The notes: generated from the sequence alone by a model not told the origin. DNA of 50,909 nucleotides from Alkalihalobacillus alcalophilus ATCC 27647 = CGMCC 1.3604 (GCF_000292245.2 NZ_ALPT02000032.1:1-50909), one strand, 5' to 3'; positions 8,854-17,458 are shown, numbered from the stretch's first letter. A program made the numbers and translations.

Positions 8854-9895
8854 ATGAGAAATTCAAATAGAAACAGTAGAAAAGCTTCTTTACAAAATAA
8901 AAATGTACTTCTAGGAACGATGGAAATTGCCAACCAAATGTCAAGTATAGCTAAAGGGCTTCATGCAAAAGGTATTAATGGTCGTACACTTAATTATTAT
9001 CAATCGTATTTAAATTACGTAGACGATTTTCAATTAAATGATTTCAAACTACCTAACACTACTCCACTTAGAAAAAAAATTATAGAATCACTCATTCCAA
9101 ATTTTGATATTTTTCACTTTCATTTTTCAACTACACTCTTCCCTGACTTAACCGACGTTGAAATCTTAAACCATCTGAATAAACCTATGCTCATGCATCA
9201 TTGGGGAAGCGAAGTACGAGACTTAGAAACCGCTAAAGCAGTAAACCCTTATGCAAAAATTAAGGTAAATGACTTTAGCCCATTCAAAAAAAATTAGAAT
9301 ATTTATCGACTAAAATCAAATACTGCATCGTGCCTGATCATGAATTGTTGCGATACACAAAAAATTATTATGAAAAAACATTTATTGTCCCATCAATGGT
9401 TGATCTTGAACAGTATAAGCCGATTATCAAAGAAAAAACAAAAAACCTCTTGTTGTTCATGCACCAACAAATGCATATATTAAAGGCTCCTCGTTCGTTA
9501 TAGAAGCAATCGATAAATTAAAGCTTGAATACGATTTTGATTTTCAATTAGTTACAGGACTCTCCCACGAGCAAGCAAAAGCCATTTATCAAAAAGCTGA
9601 TTTAATTATTGATCAGCTACACATCGGAAGTTATGGTCTCTTTGCGATTGAATCGATGGCGATGGCCAAACCAGTGATTTGCTATATTAGTGACTATATG
9701 AAAAAAAATTATCACCCTGATTTACCTATTATTTCAGCAAACCCTAGTAACATTTATCATGTTATAAAAAACACTTTAAACAATCTTGATGCCTTACCGC
9801 AAATCGGACTAAAATCAAGAGCATATGTTGAAAAAAATCACGATATTTTAAAAAACACAGATAGAATCACTCAAATATACAAATCTATTCTCTAA
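8854..9895 (+). pseudogene. Glycosyltransferase (GT4-like), broken by two A-run frameshifts
   Basis: Three consecutive reading frames join into one protein of about 345 residues. Frame 1 runs 8854 to the A8 run at 9286-9293 and includes LMHHWGSEVRDLE. Frame 2 runs to the A6 run at 9440-9445 (CIVPDHELL). Frame 3 runs to 9895 and includes VTGLSHEQAKAIYQKADLII, GSYGLFAIESMAMAKPVI and a helical tail. The last block is the usual donor-site region of GT-B glycosyltransferases. One extra A at each run restores a single frame. The start has a good AAAGAGGT site and a sigma-K-type promoter, so the gene was recently functional or is intact and mis-sequenced. It is the only plus-strand gene of the sugar island. 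Confidence 0.75.
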
Positions 9896-9904
9896 ACGGA
9901 TCAA

Positions 9905-9949
9905 AAAAGGCTGTTCATAAGGTCAATACGACTCATGCGACAGCCTTTT
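9905..9949. terminator. Bidirectional terminator between convergent genes
   Basis: AAAAGGCTGT (9905-9914) pairs with ACAGCCTTTT (9940-9949). It lies between the plus-strand transferase and the minus-strand epimerase, and A/T runs flank both arms. Confidence 0.75.
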
Positions 9950-9951
9950 GT

Positions 9952-10893
9952 TTATTTTTCATTTAACCACTCTAACGTACACTTTAGCCCCTCATCCACT
10001 TTAAATTCAGGACGCCAATTTAGGTGTTTTTTCATTTTTTTAATTGAAAGTTGTCTTCTCTCCACGGTATCGACATCTCTTTTTTCTACATAAACCACTG
10101 GATAATCTTTTTTACGATAAATAGATGTAACAATTTTACTTAAATCATTTATCGTTGTTTCAATCCCTGTTCCAACATTGTAAATCTCCCCTATAGCCCG
10201 CTCATTTGTGGCAACTGTCAAAAAAGCCTCAATTGCATCGTCTATATAAGTAAAGTCTCTAGTCTGTAGACCATTTCCATGTATTTGAAGTGGTTCATTT
10301 GACTTTATCGCTTCAAAAAACTTTGCTACAACACCACAATACGGATTTGATGCTAGCTGCCCTGGTCCAAAAACATTAGATAGGCGAACAATTGTACAAG
10401 GGAGTTCGTAATTTTGCTGATAAAGAGTGACATATTGCTCAGCACAGTATTTACTAGCCGCATATGGTGTGTTAATGTTTTTTTCCTTTTCTTTTGTCGG
10501 AAAATTTGTAGCCACCCCATAAATAGATGATGTGGAAGAATAAACGAATCGCTTTAACCTTTTGGCATGTAACTTAGTTTGCTCTAATAAAACTAACGTC
10601 CCTAACGTATTCACTTCTAAATCTTTTTTTAGTTCTTGCATCGACATCACTAGATTCCTTGCTGCCACATGAAAAACATAATCGACATCTTGTAAGATCA
10701 CGGCTAACAACTCTTCATTTAATATACTGTCGTTATAAAAGTGAATTTTTTTAGACTTAGGAATTGAATGTTCATTGCCAGTCGTCAAATCGTCAATAAT
10801 TGTCACTTTATCGGCTTCTGGCAAAATCCTTTTTACTAATTGGGAACCAATAAAACCAGCTCCCCCTGTGATTAAGACATGACCTAACCTCAT
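9952..10893 (-). CDS. NAD-dependent sugar-nucleotide epimerase/dehydratase (extended SDR)
   Basis: A 313-residue extended short-chain dehydrogenase of the UDP-glucose 4-epimerase type. The NAD-binding GGAGFIG lies at residues 10-16, and the catalytic Ser and Tyr-x3-Lys are in STSSIYG and YAASKYCAEQY (near 147). FGPGQ and DFTYIDDAIEAF are typical of sugar-nucleotide epimerases. The ribosome site GAGGAGG is clear. It follows the CgeB-like gene by 55 bp and is probably cotranscribed with it. It may supply a 4-epimerised UDP-sugar for the spore-surface glycan; which sugar is not visible. Confidence 0.87.
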   Translation of the reverse strand: MRLGHVLITGGAGFIGSQLVKRILPEADKVTIIDDLTTGNEHSIPKSKKIHFYNDSILNEELLAVILQDVDYVFHVAARNLVMSMQELKKDLEVNTLGTLVLLEQTKLHAKRLKRFVYSSTSSIYGVATNFPTKEKEKNINTPYAASKYCAEQYVTLYQQNYELPCTIVRLSNVFGPGQLASNPYCGVVAKFFEAIKSNEPLQIHGNGLQTRDFTYIDDAIEAFLTVATNERAIGEIYNVGTGIETTINDLSKIVTSIYRKKDYPVVYVEKRDVDTVERRQLSIKKMKKHLNWRPEFKVDEGLKCTLEWLNEK

Positions 10894-10948
10894 AATAACC
10901 TCCTCATTCCAAAGACTTAAGAATTTAAATATATGATAAATTAACCAT

Positions 10949-11893
10949 TTAATTTATATTATCTTTGTTTTTTGATTGAATAAAAGCTTTAATATCTTGT
11001 ACCATCTTATGTGCACGATGAATCGATGTATGATGGCACTGAACAAACTGATATCCTTGATCGATAATTTTTTTTCGTTCTTCTTCATGTTTCAAATAAT
11101 ACTCATACTTCTCTTTAAAATTGTCTTTTGTACAAACAACATAATGAATTCCATCAATAAACCCTAACTCTTCTATATCAGGAACGTACTCTGCCAGTAA
11201 TAATGTCCGACTACCTAGAGCTTCAAAAAATTTTCGGACAGGATACTCATAAATCGAACCACATGTAAAAAAAATCTTAGAACGGTTCAATTCCTTTGAA
11301 AATTGTTCATCAAAAATCCCCTTATCCACAGGAGACATATGCGGATGATATTTAAACCCTCCCACACCTCTCATTTCTTCTAACACCTTTGCTCTAAAAG
11401 GATATTTACTATCAATATGCCCCATCAATAAACCTGAAATATTTTTAGGCAGCTTCCAATCTTTAAAAACACGAGAGTTAATCGAAAAAGGAAACCATCT
11501 AAATTGCGCTTTAAATTGCGGAAAACTTTTTAAAAATGGAGCTTTTGTAACGGAGAAAATTAAATCAATTTTATTGTGAATAAAATACCTTTGTCGCAAG
11601 CTTTGGTCCGTTCTTTCATCAATGACAACACAGCCCTTAGGAATCGAAACCGTCTCTAGTCCTGTAATAATTGGAGCAAGAGCACTTCTATTGGCATTAT
11701 CATAATGTAAAATAAAATCCGGTTGTTTCGGAAATTTGTTTAAAATATCTTGTATATGACCATCTTCATGCCAATAATAAACATCGGCAAAATATTGTAA
11801 TGGTTTTAGTAAATCATACAAACTTTTATGTTTAGGGAATTTCCTCCAAAACTCCCTTACTAAAATAAGAATAACGAGTTTCTTTTGTCCCAA
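10949..11893 (-). CDS. CgeB-like glycosyltransferase (spore maturation protein type)
   Basis: A 314-residue protein resembling B. subtilis CgeB (about 317 residues), a sigma-K-controlled protein of the spore outer surface. The N-terminal half has an alpha/beta pattern and the C-terminal half shows the GT-B donor-site style of CgeB (FFTCGSIYEYPVRKFFEALG, then LLLAEYVPDIEELGF). The start is TTG with AAGGAGGG correctly spaced. The stop-to-start gap to the epimerase is 55 bp. A sigma-K-like -10 (CATATACTA) lies 31 bp upstream. The function as a spore-surface glycosyltransferase is inferred from family and context. Confidence 0.75.
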   Translation of the reverse strand: MGQKKLVILILVREFWRKFPKHKSLYDLLKPLQYFADVYYWHEDGHIQDILNKFPKQPDFILHYDNANRSALAPIITGLETVSIPKGCVVIDERTDQSLRQRYFIHNKIDLIFSVTKAPFLKSFPQFKAQFRWFPFSINSRVFKDWKLPKNISGLLMGHIDSKYPFRAKVLEEMRGVGGFKYHPHMSPVDKGIFDEQFSKELNRSKIFFTCGSIYEYPVRKFFEALGSRTLLLAEYVPDIEELGFIDGIHYVVCTKDNFKEKYEYYLKHEEERKKIIDQGYQFVQCHHTSIHRAHKMVQDIKAFIQSKNKDNIN

Positions 11894-11923
11894 AACCTTA
11901 TCCCTCCTTGCAAACTAATAAGA

Positions 11924-11932
11924 TAGTATATG
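11924..11932 (-). promoter_or_regulatory. Sigma-K-like -10 for the CgeB-like/epimerase operon
   Basis: CATATACTA on the minus strand fits the sigma-K -10 consensus exactly, but no AC is found 16-17 bp upstream, so support is only partial. Confidence 0.35.
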
Positions 11933-12035
11933 CAACAAACTTACAGAACGATTGAACAAACGTTGAATTCTGCTACAATATTAAAAAGGTAAAAGACACA
12001 AACATGATACAAACACTAAAAAAAATATTTAAACT

Positions 12036-12072
12036 AGAAAAAAACTACCGAACAATTGTCGATAGTTTTTTA
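12036..12072 (-). terminator. Terminator of the dehydrogenase-acyltransferase-GT2 operon
   Basis: An imperfect hairpin AAAAACTAcCGA/TCGaTAGTTTTT. Read leftwards it ends in a T-run, 20-50 bp after the GT2 stop. Confidence 0.65.
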
Positions 12073-12089
12073 GCCAATTCCAAAAGACT

Positions 12090-13199
12090 CTACTTTCTTT
12101 TTTTGCTTTTAACCTTTTTCTTTTTACTTCCTAATTTGCTCTCTAAATAAGCTTTATTATGCAATACAGATGGATCTTCCGGACGATACTCTCCTGCCTT
12201 TTCATTATGATAATAAGATTTGTTATAATTACCAAGCTTGTCGTAACATACACATAGCTGTAAATGAGGATACCAGGTCGAATAGGCAGGATAGCTAAAG
12301 CTCCACTGATTTAAATCTGGCTTTAATTCAATTGCCTGCTCATACCAGTAGACAGCATGCTCATATTCTCCTTTTTGCTGATTATGGTACCCAATACGAC
12401 TACAGACTTCCGGCCTCGGTGTTTTAGAAAAAGCAAAAGACTGAAAAAGCGATTCTAACTCTTTATCCAGTTCTCCTAAATGGCGATGGCAATCCGCTTT
12501 ATTAAGACACGCATAAAATTTATCCTCGCTCCATCCATCTTTTTTGGCGATATTTTTTTCATATGCTTCTATCGCCTCTTTTGGAAAACCGTTTTCCCTT
12601 AGTTCATTTCCATAATAGAAATAATCTCTAGCCGAAAAAACATCTCCTCTTTCTAACTTTTCTTTATAAATAGACAGATTTCTACTGACTGAATGCTTTA
12701 GTTTTTTATGAGTAATGGCTACATCTGAATTGATGATTTTTCCGTAAACATTTAAATAATTATGAACATCCCCTTCCCACTTAAAGTTATTCTCTCTCTT
12801 TACTAAACGATTTCTTCTATACCTAAGCGTCACATTCCCATACTGATCCATCCCAGCATTATAAAACATCGATACAGAATCAACTGATAGATTTAACGTT
12901 TTCTTTAATTCCTTCAGTTTCTTTTGATCTTCTTTTAATAAAACATCATCAGCATCTAAATATAAAATATAATCTTTTGTGGCATATTTAAAAGATTCGT
13001 TTCTTGCTGCGGCAAAATTTCCTGTCCACTCGTAAAAGAAGACTCGATCTGTATATTGTTTAGCAATTTCAACAGTTCGATCGGTCGACCCTGTATCGAC
13101 AATATTAATTTCATCAACAATATCTTTGACCGTATCCAATCCTCTTGCTAATACTTCTTCTTCATTTTTAACAATCATACATAAACTAATCGTTACCAC
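12090..13199 (-). CDS. Family 2 glycosyltransferase with C-terminal TPR repeats
   Basis: A 369-residue protein. Residues 1-220 form a GT-A fold glycosyltransferase with ISLCMIVKNEEEVL at the N-terminus, VDTGSTDRT, and the metal-binding DxD in YLDADD (near 95). The C-terminal part carries TPR-like helices (ARDYFYYGNELRENG, YEHAVYWYEQAIELKPD). This architecture is common in SunS-like and cell-surface glycosyltransferases of Bacillales. The C-terminus is very basic. GTG at 13199 has AGGGGG 6 bp upstream and gives the usual start; GTG at 13214 lacks a site. It is the last gene of a three-gene operon, 24 bp after the acyltransferase. Confidence 0.82.
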   Translation of the reverse strand: MVTISLCMIVKNEEEVLARGLDTVKDIVDEINIVDTGSTDRTVEIAKQYTDRVFFYEWTGNFAAARNESFKYATKDYILYLDADDVLLKEDQKKLKELKKTLNLSVDSVSMFYNAGMDQYGNVTLRYRRNRLVKRENNFKWEGDVHNYLNVYGKIINSDVAITHKKLKHSVSRNLSIYKEKLERGDVFSARDYFYYGNELRENGFPKEAIEAYEKNIAKKDGWSEDKFYACLNKADCHRHLGELDKELESLFQSFAFSKTPRPEVCSRIGYHNQQKGEYEHAVYWYEQAIELKPDLNQWSFSYPAYSTWYPHLQLCVCYDKLGNYNKSYYHNEKAGEYRPEDPSVLHNKAYLESKLGSKKKKVKSKKRK

Positions 13200-13223
13200 A
13201 ACTCTCCCCCTCACTCTAGAATA

Positions 13224-13928
13224 CTACGGCTCCCTTTTTAATAATTTGGCTGGATTGCCGACGACTGTTGACCGTGACGCCACATCCTTTGTCACAACAG
13301 CACCAGCCCCAACCACCGCTTCTTCTCCGATTTCGATATTAGGCAACAAAGTCGCATGATTGCCAAGTTTGGCTCCTTTACGAATTCTCGGTCCTGTATG
13401 TTTCCCTTTTCCAGAAGCCATATATTTATCATTGGACATCGAACAACACGGCCCAATAAAAACGTGCTCTTCAATCACAGTATCCGCCGTAATATAAGAA
13501 CCTGTTTGAATTGTCGTTTTTTCCCCTATCGTTGTATTTGGTTCGATGATAACTTGTCGACCAACAATCGTCTGTTGGCCGATTTTTACTTGTTCTCTAA
13601 TGCTAGATTGATCAGCAATAAACGCATGATTACCAATCTCACTGCCACGGTAAAGAGTCACTTGTGCTCCTATCAATGTATGACTTCCGATAATAAGCGG
13701 TGCTAAATGAGCTTCAGGTTTCCTCGCCATTTTTTTATTTGATGAAGGTAATTTTCCTAAAATCGATAAATCTTCAATTCGGACATGATCTTGAATAATC
13801 GTATCCTTTTTAATCACACAATGATGGCCAATTTTGACTCCCTTACCAATTTTGACATTTTCCTCAATGATTACGCATTGACCAATTTCAACTTCATCTC
13901 CTATTTGAACAGTTGGATCAACATTCAT
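13224..13928 (-). CDS. Left-handed beta-helix acyltransferase (WbpD-like N-acetyltransferase)
   Basis: A 234-residue hexapeptide-repeat protein. Repeating [I/V]-G-x4 units (VQIGDEVEIGQCVIIEENVKIG and onwards) run almost end to end, as in LpxA-type acyltransferases. GAGAVVTKDV and VVGNPAKLL at the C-terminus are the usual ending. In WbpD/WlbB-type enzymes this fold N-acetylates the 3-amino group of the uronate sugar nucleotide. The start at 13928 overlaps the preceding stop (ATGA) and follows GGGAGG. It sits directly between the WbpB-like dehydrogenase and the GT2, which supports a sugar-nucleotide substrate. Confidence 0.82.
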   Translation of the reverse strand: MNVDPTVQIGDEVEIGQCVIIEENVKIGKGVKIGHHCVIKKDTIIQDHVRIEDLSILGKLPSSNKKMARKPEAHLAPLIIGSHTLIGAQVTLYRGSEIGNHAFIADQSSIREQVKIGQQTIVGRQVIIEPNTTIGEKTTIQTGSYITADTVIEEHVFIGPCCSMSNDKYMASGKGKHTGPRIRKGAKLGNHATLLPNIEIGEEAVVGAGAVVTKDVASRSTVVGNPAKLLKREP

Positions 13929-14983
13929 TTTGAACCCTCCCAAGCACTCATTTCACCTGTCTGAAAATCTTCTAATGGTAACTGAACAACTTCCTGATTT
14001 AATGCCGAACGATATAAAGCAAAAATCGTTTCCAAAGCACGTATTGACTCTTCCCCATCAGCAACAAATTCTGACTTTCTTCCGGCTATACAATCAAGAC
14101 ATGCCTTATACATTCTCACTTGTTCTAATCCATCATGATCCAAACCTTCAATTGGGACTTCCTCATGACCGTTAATGATAAAACGCTCAACCTCGTCAAG
14201 CTTCTGACCACGAATTACAACCGTTCCTTTCTCAGCAAATAATTTTAGCGAATATCCCCTGTTATTTGGTAAAGCAATCGAATTTGCTTCAATGACCCCT
14301 GTTGAACCATTTTTAAATTTTAATATCCCAATGGCCACATCCTCCGTTTCTTTATATTCATGGACCCTTTTTATCTCACCTTGAACACTTTCTAAGTCCC
14401 CCATAAACCACGTTAATAAATCAACCATATGAATGCCCTGATTAATAAGCATTCCCCCATCATGTTTCCAAGTACCTCGCCAAGCAGCCTGCTCATAATA
14501 ATCTTTTGAACGATTAATTTCGATTGTTCCTACCCCATAAATGATTTCACCTAATAACCCTTGCTTCAACACTTCTTTTATTTTTAACATCGAAGTCAAA
14601 AAACGGAGCTGATAACAGACAAATAGATAGCACCCTCTCTTCTTAGCAAGCTCTGTTAAATCACTCGTTTCTTTTAAAGATAAGGTTAATGGCTTTTCAA
14701 CTAAAACATGTTTCCCTGCTTTTAAAGCTTTTTCAGCTATTTCGGCATGAAAGCCTGACGAAGTAGCAATTAAAACAAGATCTATATTCTGATTAGAAAG
14801 CATTTCTTCATATTTTTTATGCATTAAAATCAAATTTGAAGTATTTTTTAAATGACTTCTAATAAGATTCATTCTCTCACTTGATAAATCACTTAGAGCA
14901 ACGACTGTAAGTTCCTTTAACTGATCTATCGTTTGGCAATGCTTCTCTGTAATCCGACCACATCCAATGATTCCAAGTTTCAA
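13925..14983 (-). CDS. Gfo/Idh/MocA-family dehydrogenase (WbpB/WlbA-like)
   Basis: A 352-residue NAD(P)-dependent oxidoreductase. The N-terminal Rossmann fold has LGIIGCGRITEKHC (residues 3-16), the catalytic lysine is in VEKPLTL (near 96), and the C-terminal beta-sheet domain starts near residue 125. YYEQAAWRGTWKHDGGMLIN is typical of the WlbA/WbpB group, which oxidises UDP-GlcNAc-uronate at C3 ahead of transamination. The start is TTG with GGGAGG 7 bp upstream. It heads a leftward operon of three genes and a sigma-K-like promoter lies at 15014-15039. Confidence 0.85.
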   Translation of the reverse strand: MKLGIIGCGRITEKHCQTIDQLKELTVVALSDLSSERMNLIRSHLKNTSNLILMHKKYEEMLSNQNIDLVLIATSSGFHAEIAEKALKAGKHVLVEKPLTLSLKETSDLTELAKKRGCYLFVCYQLRFLTSMLKIKEVLKQGLLGEIIYGVGTIEINRSKDYYEQAAWRGTWKHDGGMLINQGIHMVDLLTWFMGDLESVQGEIKRVHEYKETEDVAIGILKFKNGSTGVIEANSIALPNNRGYSLKLFAEKGTVVIRGQKLDEVERFIINGHEEVPIEGLDHDGLEQVRMYKACLDCIAGRKSEFVADGEESIRALETIFALYRSALNQEVVQLPLEDFQTGEMSAWEGSK

Positions 14984-15013
14984 ACTATCTCCCTCCCTTT
15001 CTTTACATAATGA

Positions 15014-15039
15014 TAAAATATGCAGAACTATTGAAGAGT
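15014..15039 (-). promoter_or_regulatory. Predicted sigma-K promoter of the WbpB-like operon
   Basis: CATATTTTA (15014-15022) with AC (15038-15039) 15 bp upstream on the minus strand. The -10 is exact and the spacing one base short of the usual 16-17. Confidence 0.45.
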
Positions 15040-15104
15040 TCTATTACAAATCAACATTCTTAATGGATTAGATAAATAATTTAGCTAATTAATCCATTGT
15101 CTTA

Positions 15105-15157
15105 AAAAAAAAGTCTACCGACAGTCTTGTTTAGCAAGACCTCTTTGGCAGACTTAA
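15105..15157 (-). terminator. Terminator of the collagen-like gene
   Basis: AAGTCT (15111-15116) pairs with AGACTT (15150-15155) around an inner GTCTTG/CAAGAC stem. On the minus strand the hairpin ends in nine T. Confidence 0.75.
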
Positions 15158-15189
15158 AACAAATGATAACTAGATGTTAAAAACCTTTC

Positions 15190-15984
15190 TTAAATAATAT
15201 TTATTCCAGCACTTGCATTCCCTTCAATTACAGAAACTAAATCTACTCCACCTGTCACTTCTGAAGAAAAGACCATTAACAATCTCGTTCCAGTAGTAAC
15301 TGGGATACTTAAACCATCCGTAGTTCCTGCAGCCGTTTCACCAACCACAATTGTTCCGGTTAACGGCGGTTCTAAAGTAACAGTTGCCCCTGGAACTTCT
15401 GTAAATTCATTACTTAATGGTTCAGCACTAAATAATTGAGCCGTTATCGTTACCTCACTTCCGACTAAATCTACTCCAAGCGTTGTACTAAAGAAAGCAG
15501 AGATCGATGTTATCGTTCCATCTCTTGGAACGGTAAAGGCCGTATTTAAAAGCTCAGTCGTATCAATTACTCCACCTACTAATTCTACACCAGGAACTGA
15601 ACTACCAAAACCTATTAAACTTGACGTGTTGGCCAAACCGCCAATAACAGTTGTTAGAACGGCTGGTACCGTTCCTGAAGAAAATGGAATAATCGAACCA
15701 TCACCGACTGGACCTGTCGGACCTGGGGGACCTGGGGGGCCTGCTGGACCTGTCGCTCCTGGGGGGCCTGCTGGACCTGTCGCTCCTGGGGGGCCTGCTG
15801 GACCTGTCGCTCCTGCTGGACCTGTCGCTCCTGTTGGACCTTCTGGACCTGGTGGGCCTTGTGGACCTCGTGGGCCAATTCCACCGCGATCAAACGGATC
15901 ACGACGACCAGCTATACCACCAGCAAAATTAAGCGGTAATCTACTTTGACTGCCACAACAACTTCTATTATTTTTAAATTTCAT
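15190..15984 (-). CDS. Collagen-like spore-surface protein (BclA/BclB type)
   Basis: A 264-residue protein in three parts. A short N-terminus contains a CC pair (residues 9-10). An uninterrupted G-x-y collagen-like stretch runs from about residue 36 to 92, rich in GPP, GAT and GPA triplets. A C-terminal beta-rich domain of about 165 residues follows (IPFSSGTVPAVLTT through INII), as in BclA/BclB exosporium filament proteins. Such proteins trimerise and form the hair-like nap, and their GxT threonines are often glycosylated. No signal peptide is visible, as expected for a protein deposited from the mother cell. The glycosylation genes directly downstream and the ExsF-like gene upstream support a spore-surface role (inference). 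Confidence 0.82.
   Translation of the reverse strand: MKFKNNRSCCGSQSRLPLNFAGGIAGRRDPFDRGGIGPRGPQGPPGPEGPTGATGPAGATGPAGPPGATGPAGPPGATGPAGPPGPPGPTGPVGDGSIIPFSSGTVPAVLTTVIGGLANTSSLIGFGSSVPGVELVGGVIDTTELLNTAFTVPRDGTITSISAFFSTTLGVDLVGSEVTITAQLFSAEPLSNEFTEVPGATVTLEPPLTGTIVVGETAAGTTDGLSIPVTTGTRLLMVFSSEVTGGVDLVSVIEGNASAGINII
15733..15840. repeat. 27-bp tandem repeat in the collagen-like region
   Basis: A 27-bp unit, read on the plus strand as CCTGGGGGGCCTGCTGGACC plus TGTCGCT, is repeated nearly perfectly three times with a shorter degenerate copy. Each encodes nine residues (GATGPAGPP phase). Near-identical DNA repeats of this kind vary in number between strains in other collagen-like spore genes. 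Confidence 0.85.
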
Positions 15985-16212
15985 ATTTTCACTCCTTTCA
16001 GTGTTTGATTCATATTATGTGAACTCTGACTAACCGGCTTGTATTTACAACCATTTATAAATAAATGATTCAAACGCCCATAAAACTACTCCCACCTATA
16101 ATCGTAGCCAGTTTTTGCAAAAGGAGTCTTCTCACTGGAAAATGATAAAAAACATAAGAGACAGCCTCTCTACATATTTATAAAAAAAGACATCATATAT
16201 GGAGGTATCCTG

Positions 16213-16740
16213 ATGACTAATCAAATAAGTAAAGATTCTTTAACAAAGCTTACGGCCACTCAATTGCAACAACGTATTATCCATTTACAGTCAGAGTTAA
16301 AGAAATATAAATACTTGGTCGAGCAATATCAAAATAATTATCACTATAATTTGATAGATACACTCAAAGAAGAAAACGAGCTAAAAAATCAAGAAATTGA
16401 CGAACTAAACGAAGCACTGCAAAACGAGAAAAAAAATTCAAAAAATATCTTCAAAGAAGTATCGCGATTAAAAGAAAAGTACGAACAAGATCTTCAAACA
16501 CTCAGACAGCTAAACGAATCATTAAAACAAGAAATACAACAAATACAACAAACAAAACAAATAGAAAATGTAACAAATGATTCAGCTGAAATAACAGATT
16601 CCAATACAAAAGATGAAGAGATATATCCATTTTTACAAAAGAATTATAGTGATTATCCAACTAAGAAAACACAATCTACTGAAGAGAAAAGCAACAGCTG
16701 GTTTTATAGAAATTTTCAAAAGAAAAATAATGAAGATTAA
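16213..16740 (+). CDS. Coiled-coil protein of the spore-surface cluster, unknown
   Basis: I do not recognise this 175-residue protein. Residues about 10-115 are predicted to be nearly continuous coiled coil (QLQQRIIHLQSELKKYKYLV, then LKEENELKNQEIDELNEAL, rich in K/E/Q/N). The last 55 residues are polar, end in an aromatic-basic segment (WFYRNFQKK), and contain no cysteine. The ribosome site is strong (GGAGGT) and a terminator follows directly, so it is monocistronic. It lies between the collagen-like and ExsF-like genes on the opposite strand, which suggests but does not prove a spore-coat or exosporium assembly role. Confidence 0.75.
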   Translation: MTNQISKDSLTKLTATQLQQRIIHLQSELKKYKYLVEQYQNNYHYNLIDTLKEENELKNQEIDELNEALQNEKKNSKNIFKEVSRLKEKYEQDLQTLRQLNESLKQEIQQIQQTKQIENVTNDSAEITDSNTKDEEIYPFLQKNYSDYPTKKTQSTEEKSNSWFYRNFQKKNNED

Positions 16741-16772
16741 AAAAAGGTGAACCACTTAAGGTCCACCTTTTT
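16741..16772. terminator. Bidirectional terminator
   Basis: AAAAAGGTG (16741-16749) pairs with CACCTTTTT (16764-16772), between the convergent coiled-coil and ExsF-like genes. Confidence 0.8.
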
Positions 16773-16781
16773 ATTCTCAAA

Positions 16782-17318
16782 TTAACTTCCTCCTAAATTT
16801 GCAATCCGATTCAAATAGAGGGATGCGTTCGTAACCTCTAAAGTGATTGGAAGTACCGCTCCAGTTACAGGTGTAATTGCTAAACTATAAACTTGACCAC
16901 TAAAAATACTTAATGGAAAGTTTGGTAAAGTGACACGTTCTGGTGTTGCTGCAAGTACAATTGTTTGTTCTGTTCCGGCAATTGGTTCGCCATTTCTTAA
17001 AATACTTACTACTACAGACTCCCCAACTCCCGCTGTAGCTGCAATGGTCAGATCATAAGTCGCATTATAAATACCAGAATTTTGTGAGGCGAATTGGGTA
17101 AAATCTGGTGATGCGATAAAGCCTCTTAACGTAACATTTTCATCCAGAACAAGTGGAACTGGTAGTTCTGCTGTATCAAGAGTTACAGTTTGAGATGCAT
17201 TGGAAGCAAATAAAAAGCTCGGTGTAACAATTTGACAAAAACTTTTACGCTTTCGTTTTGGACATGCTTGTAAAAAACCAGTGTCATTTATAAAATAACG
17301 CGGTGAACAACAATCCAT
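16782..17318 (-). CDS. ExsF/BxpB-like exosporium protein (tentative)
   Basis: A 178-residue protein with a Cys- and Lys-rich N-terminus (MDCCSPRYF, CPKRKRKSFC), then a beta-rich domain. The pattern of a long variable segment followed by NSGIYNATYDLTI, VVSILRNG and VTLEVTNASLYL recalls ExsFA/BxpB, the basal-layer protein that anchors BclA trimers in Bacillus cereus-group exosporium, and more generally the TNF-like domains of these proteins. The start at 17318 follows AAAGGAG by 8 bp; an earlier in-frame ATG sits on that site. Placement beside the collagen-like gene fits a scaffold/filament pair. The family call rests on pattern, not alignment. Confidence 0.6.
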   Translation of the reverse strand: MDCCSPRYFINDTGFLQACPKRKRKSFCQIVTPSFLFASNASQTVTLDTAELPVPLVLDENVTLRGFIASPDFTQFASQNSGIYNATYDLTIAATAGVGESVVVSILRNGEPIAGTEQTIVLAATPERVTLPNFPLSIFSGQVYSLAITPVTGAVLPITLEVTNASLYLNRIANLGGS

Positions 17319-17458
17319 ATTAATCTCTCCTTTCATTTGTATGGTTCATTCTATTAGCCAATCAACTATCTAGCTTGTATGATTTACCTATTTATTAGAA
17401 AATTCCACTAAAGCCTTAACCCAAATCAATCAAAAATGAAAGATTTTCTATAAATAAA

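Noticed and set aside
12004..12149. 48-residue plus-strand ORF with a hydrophobic end
   Set aside because: It runs through the terminator hairpin and the 3' end of the GT2 gene and has a poorly spaced ribosome site.
15626..15949. Second and third collagen-like or Gln-Val-rich open frames overlapping the collagen gene
   Set aside because: They are shadows of the 27-bp repeat read in other frames. Only the minus-strand frame at 15190-15984 has a ribosome site and a complete domain layout.
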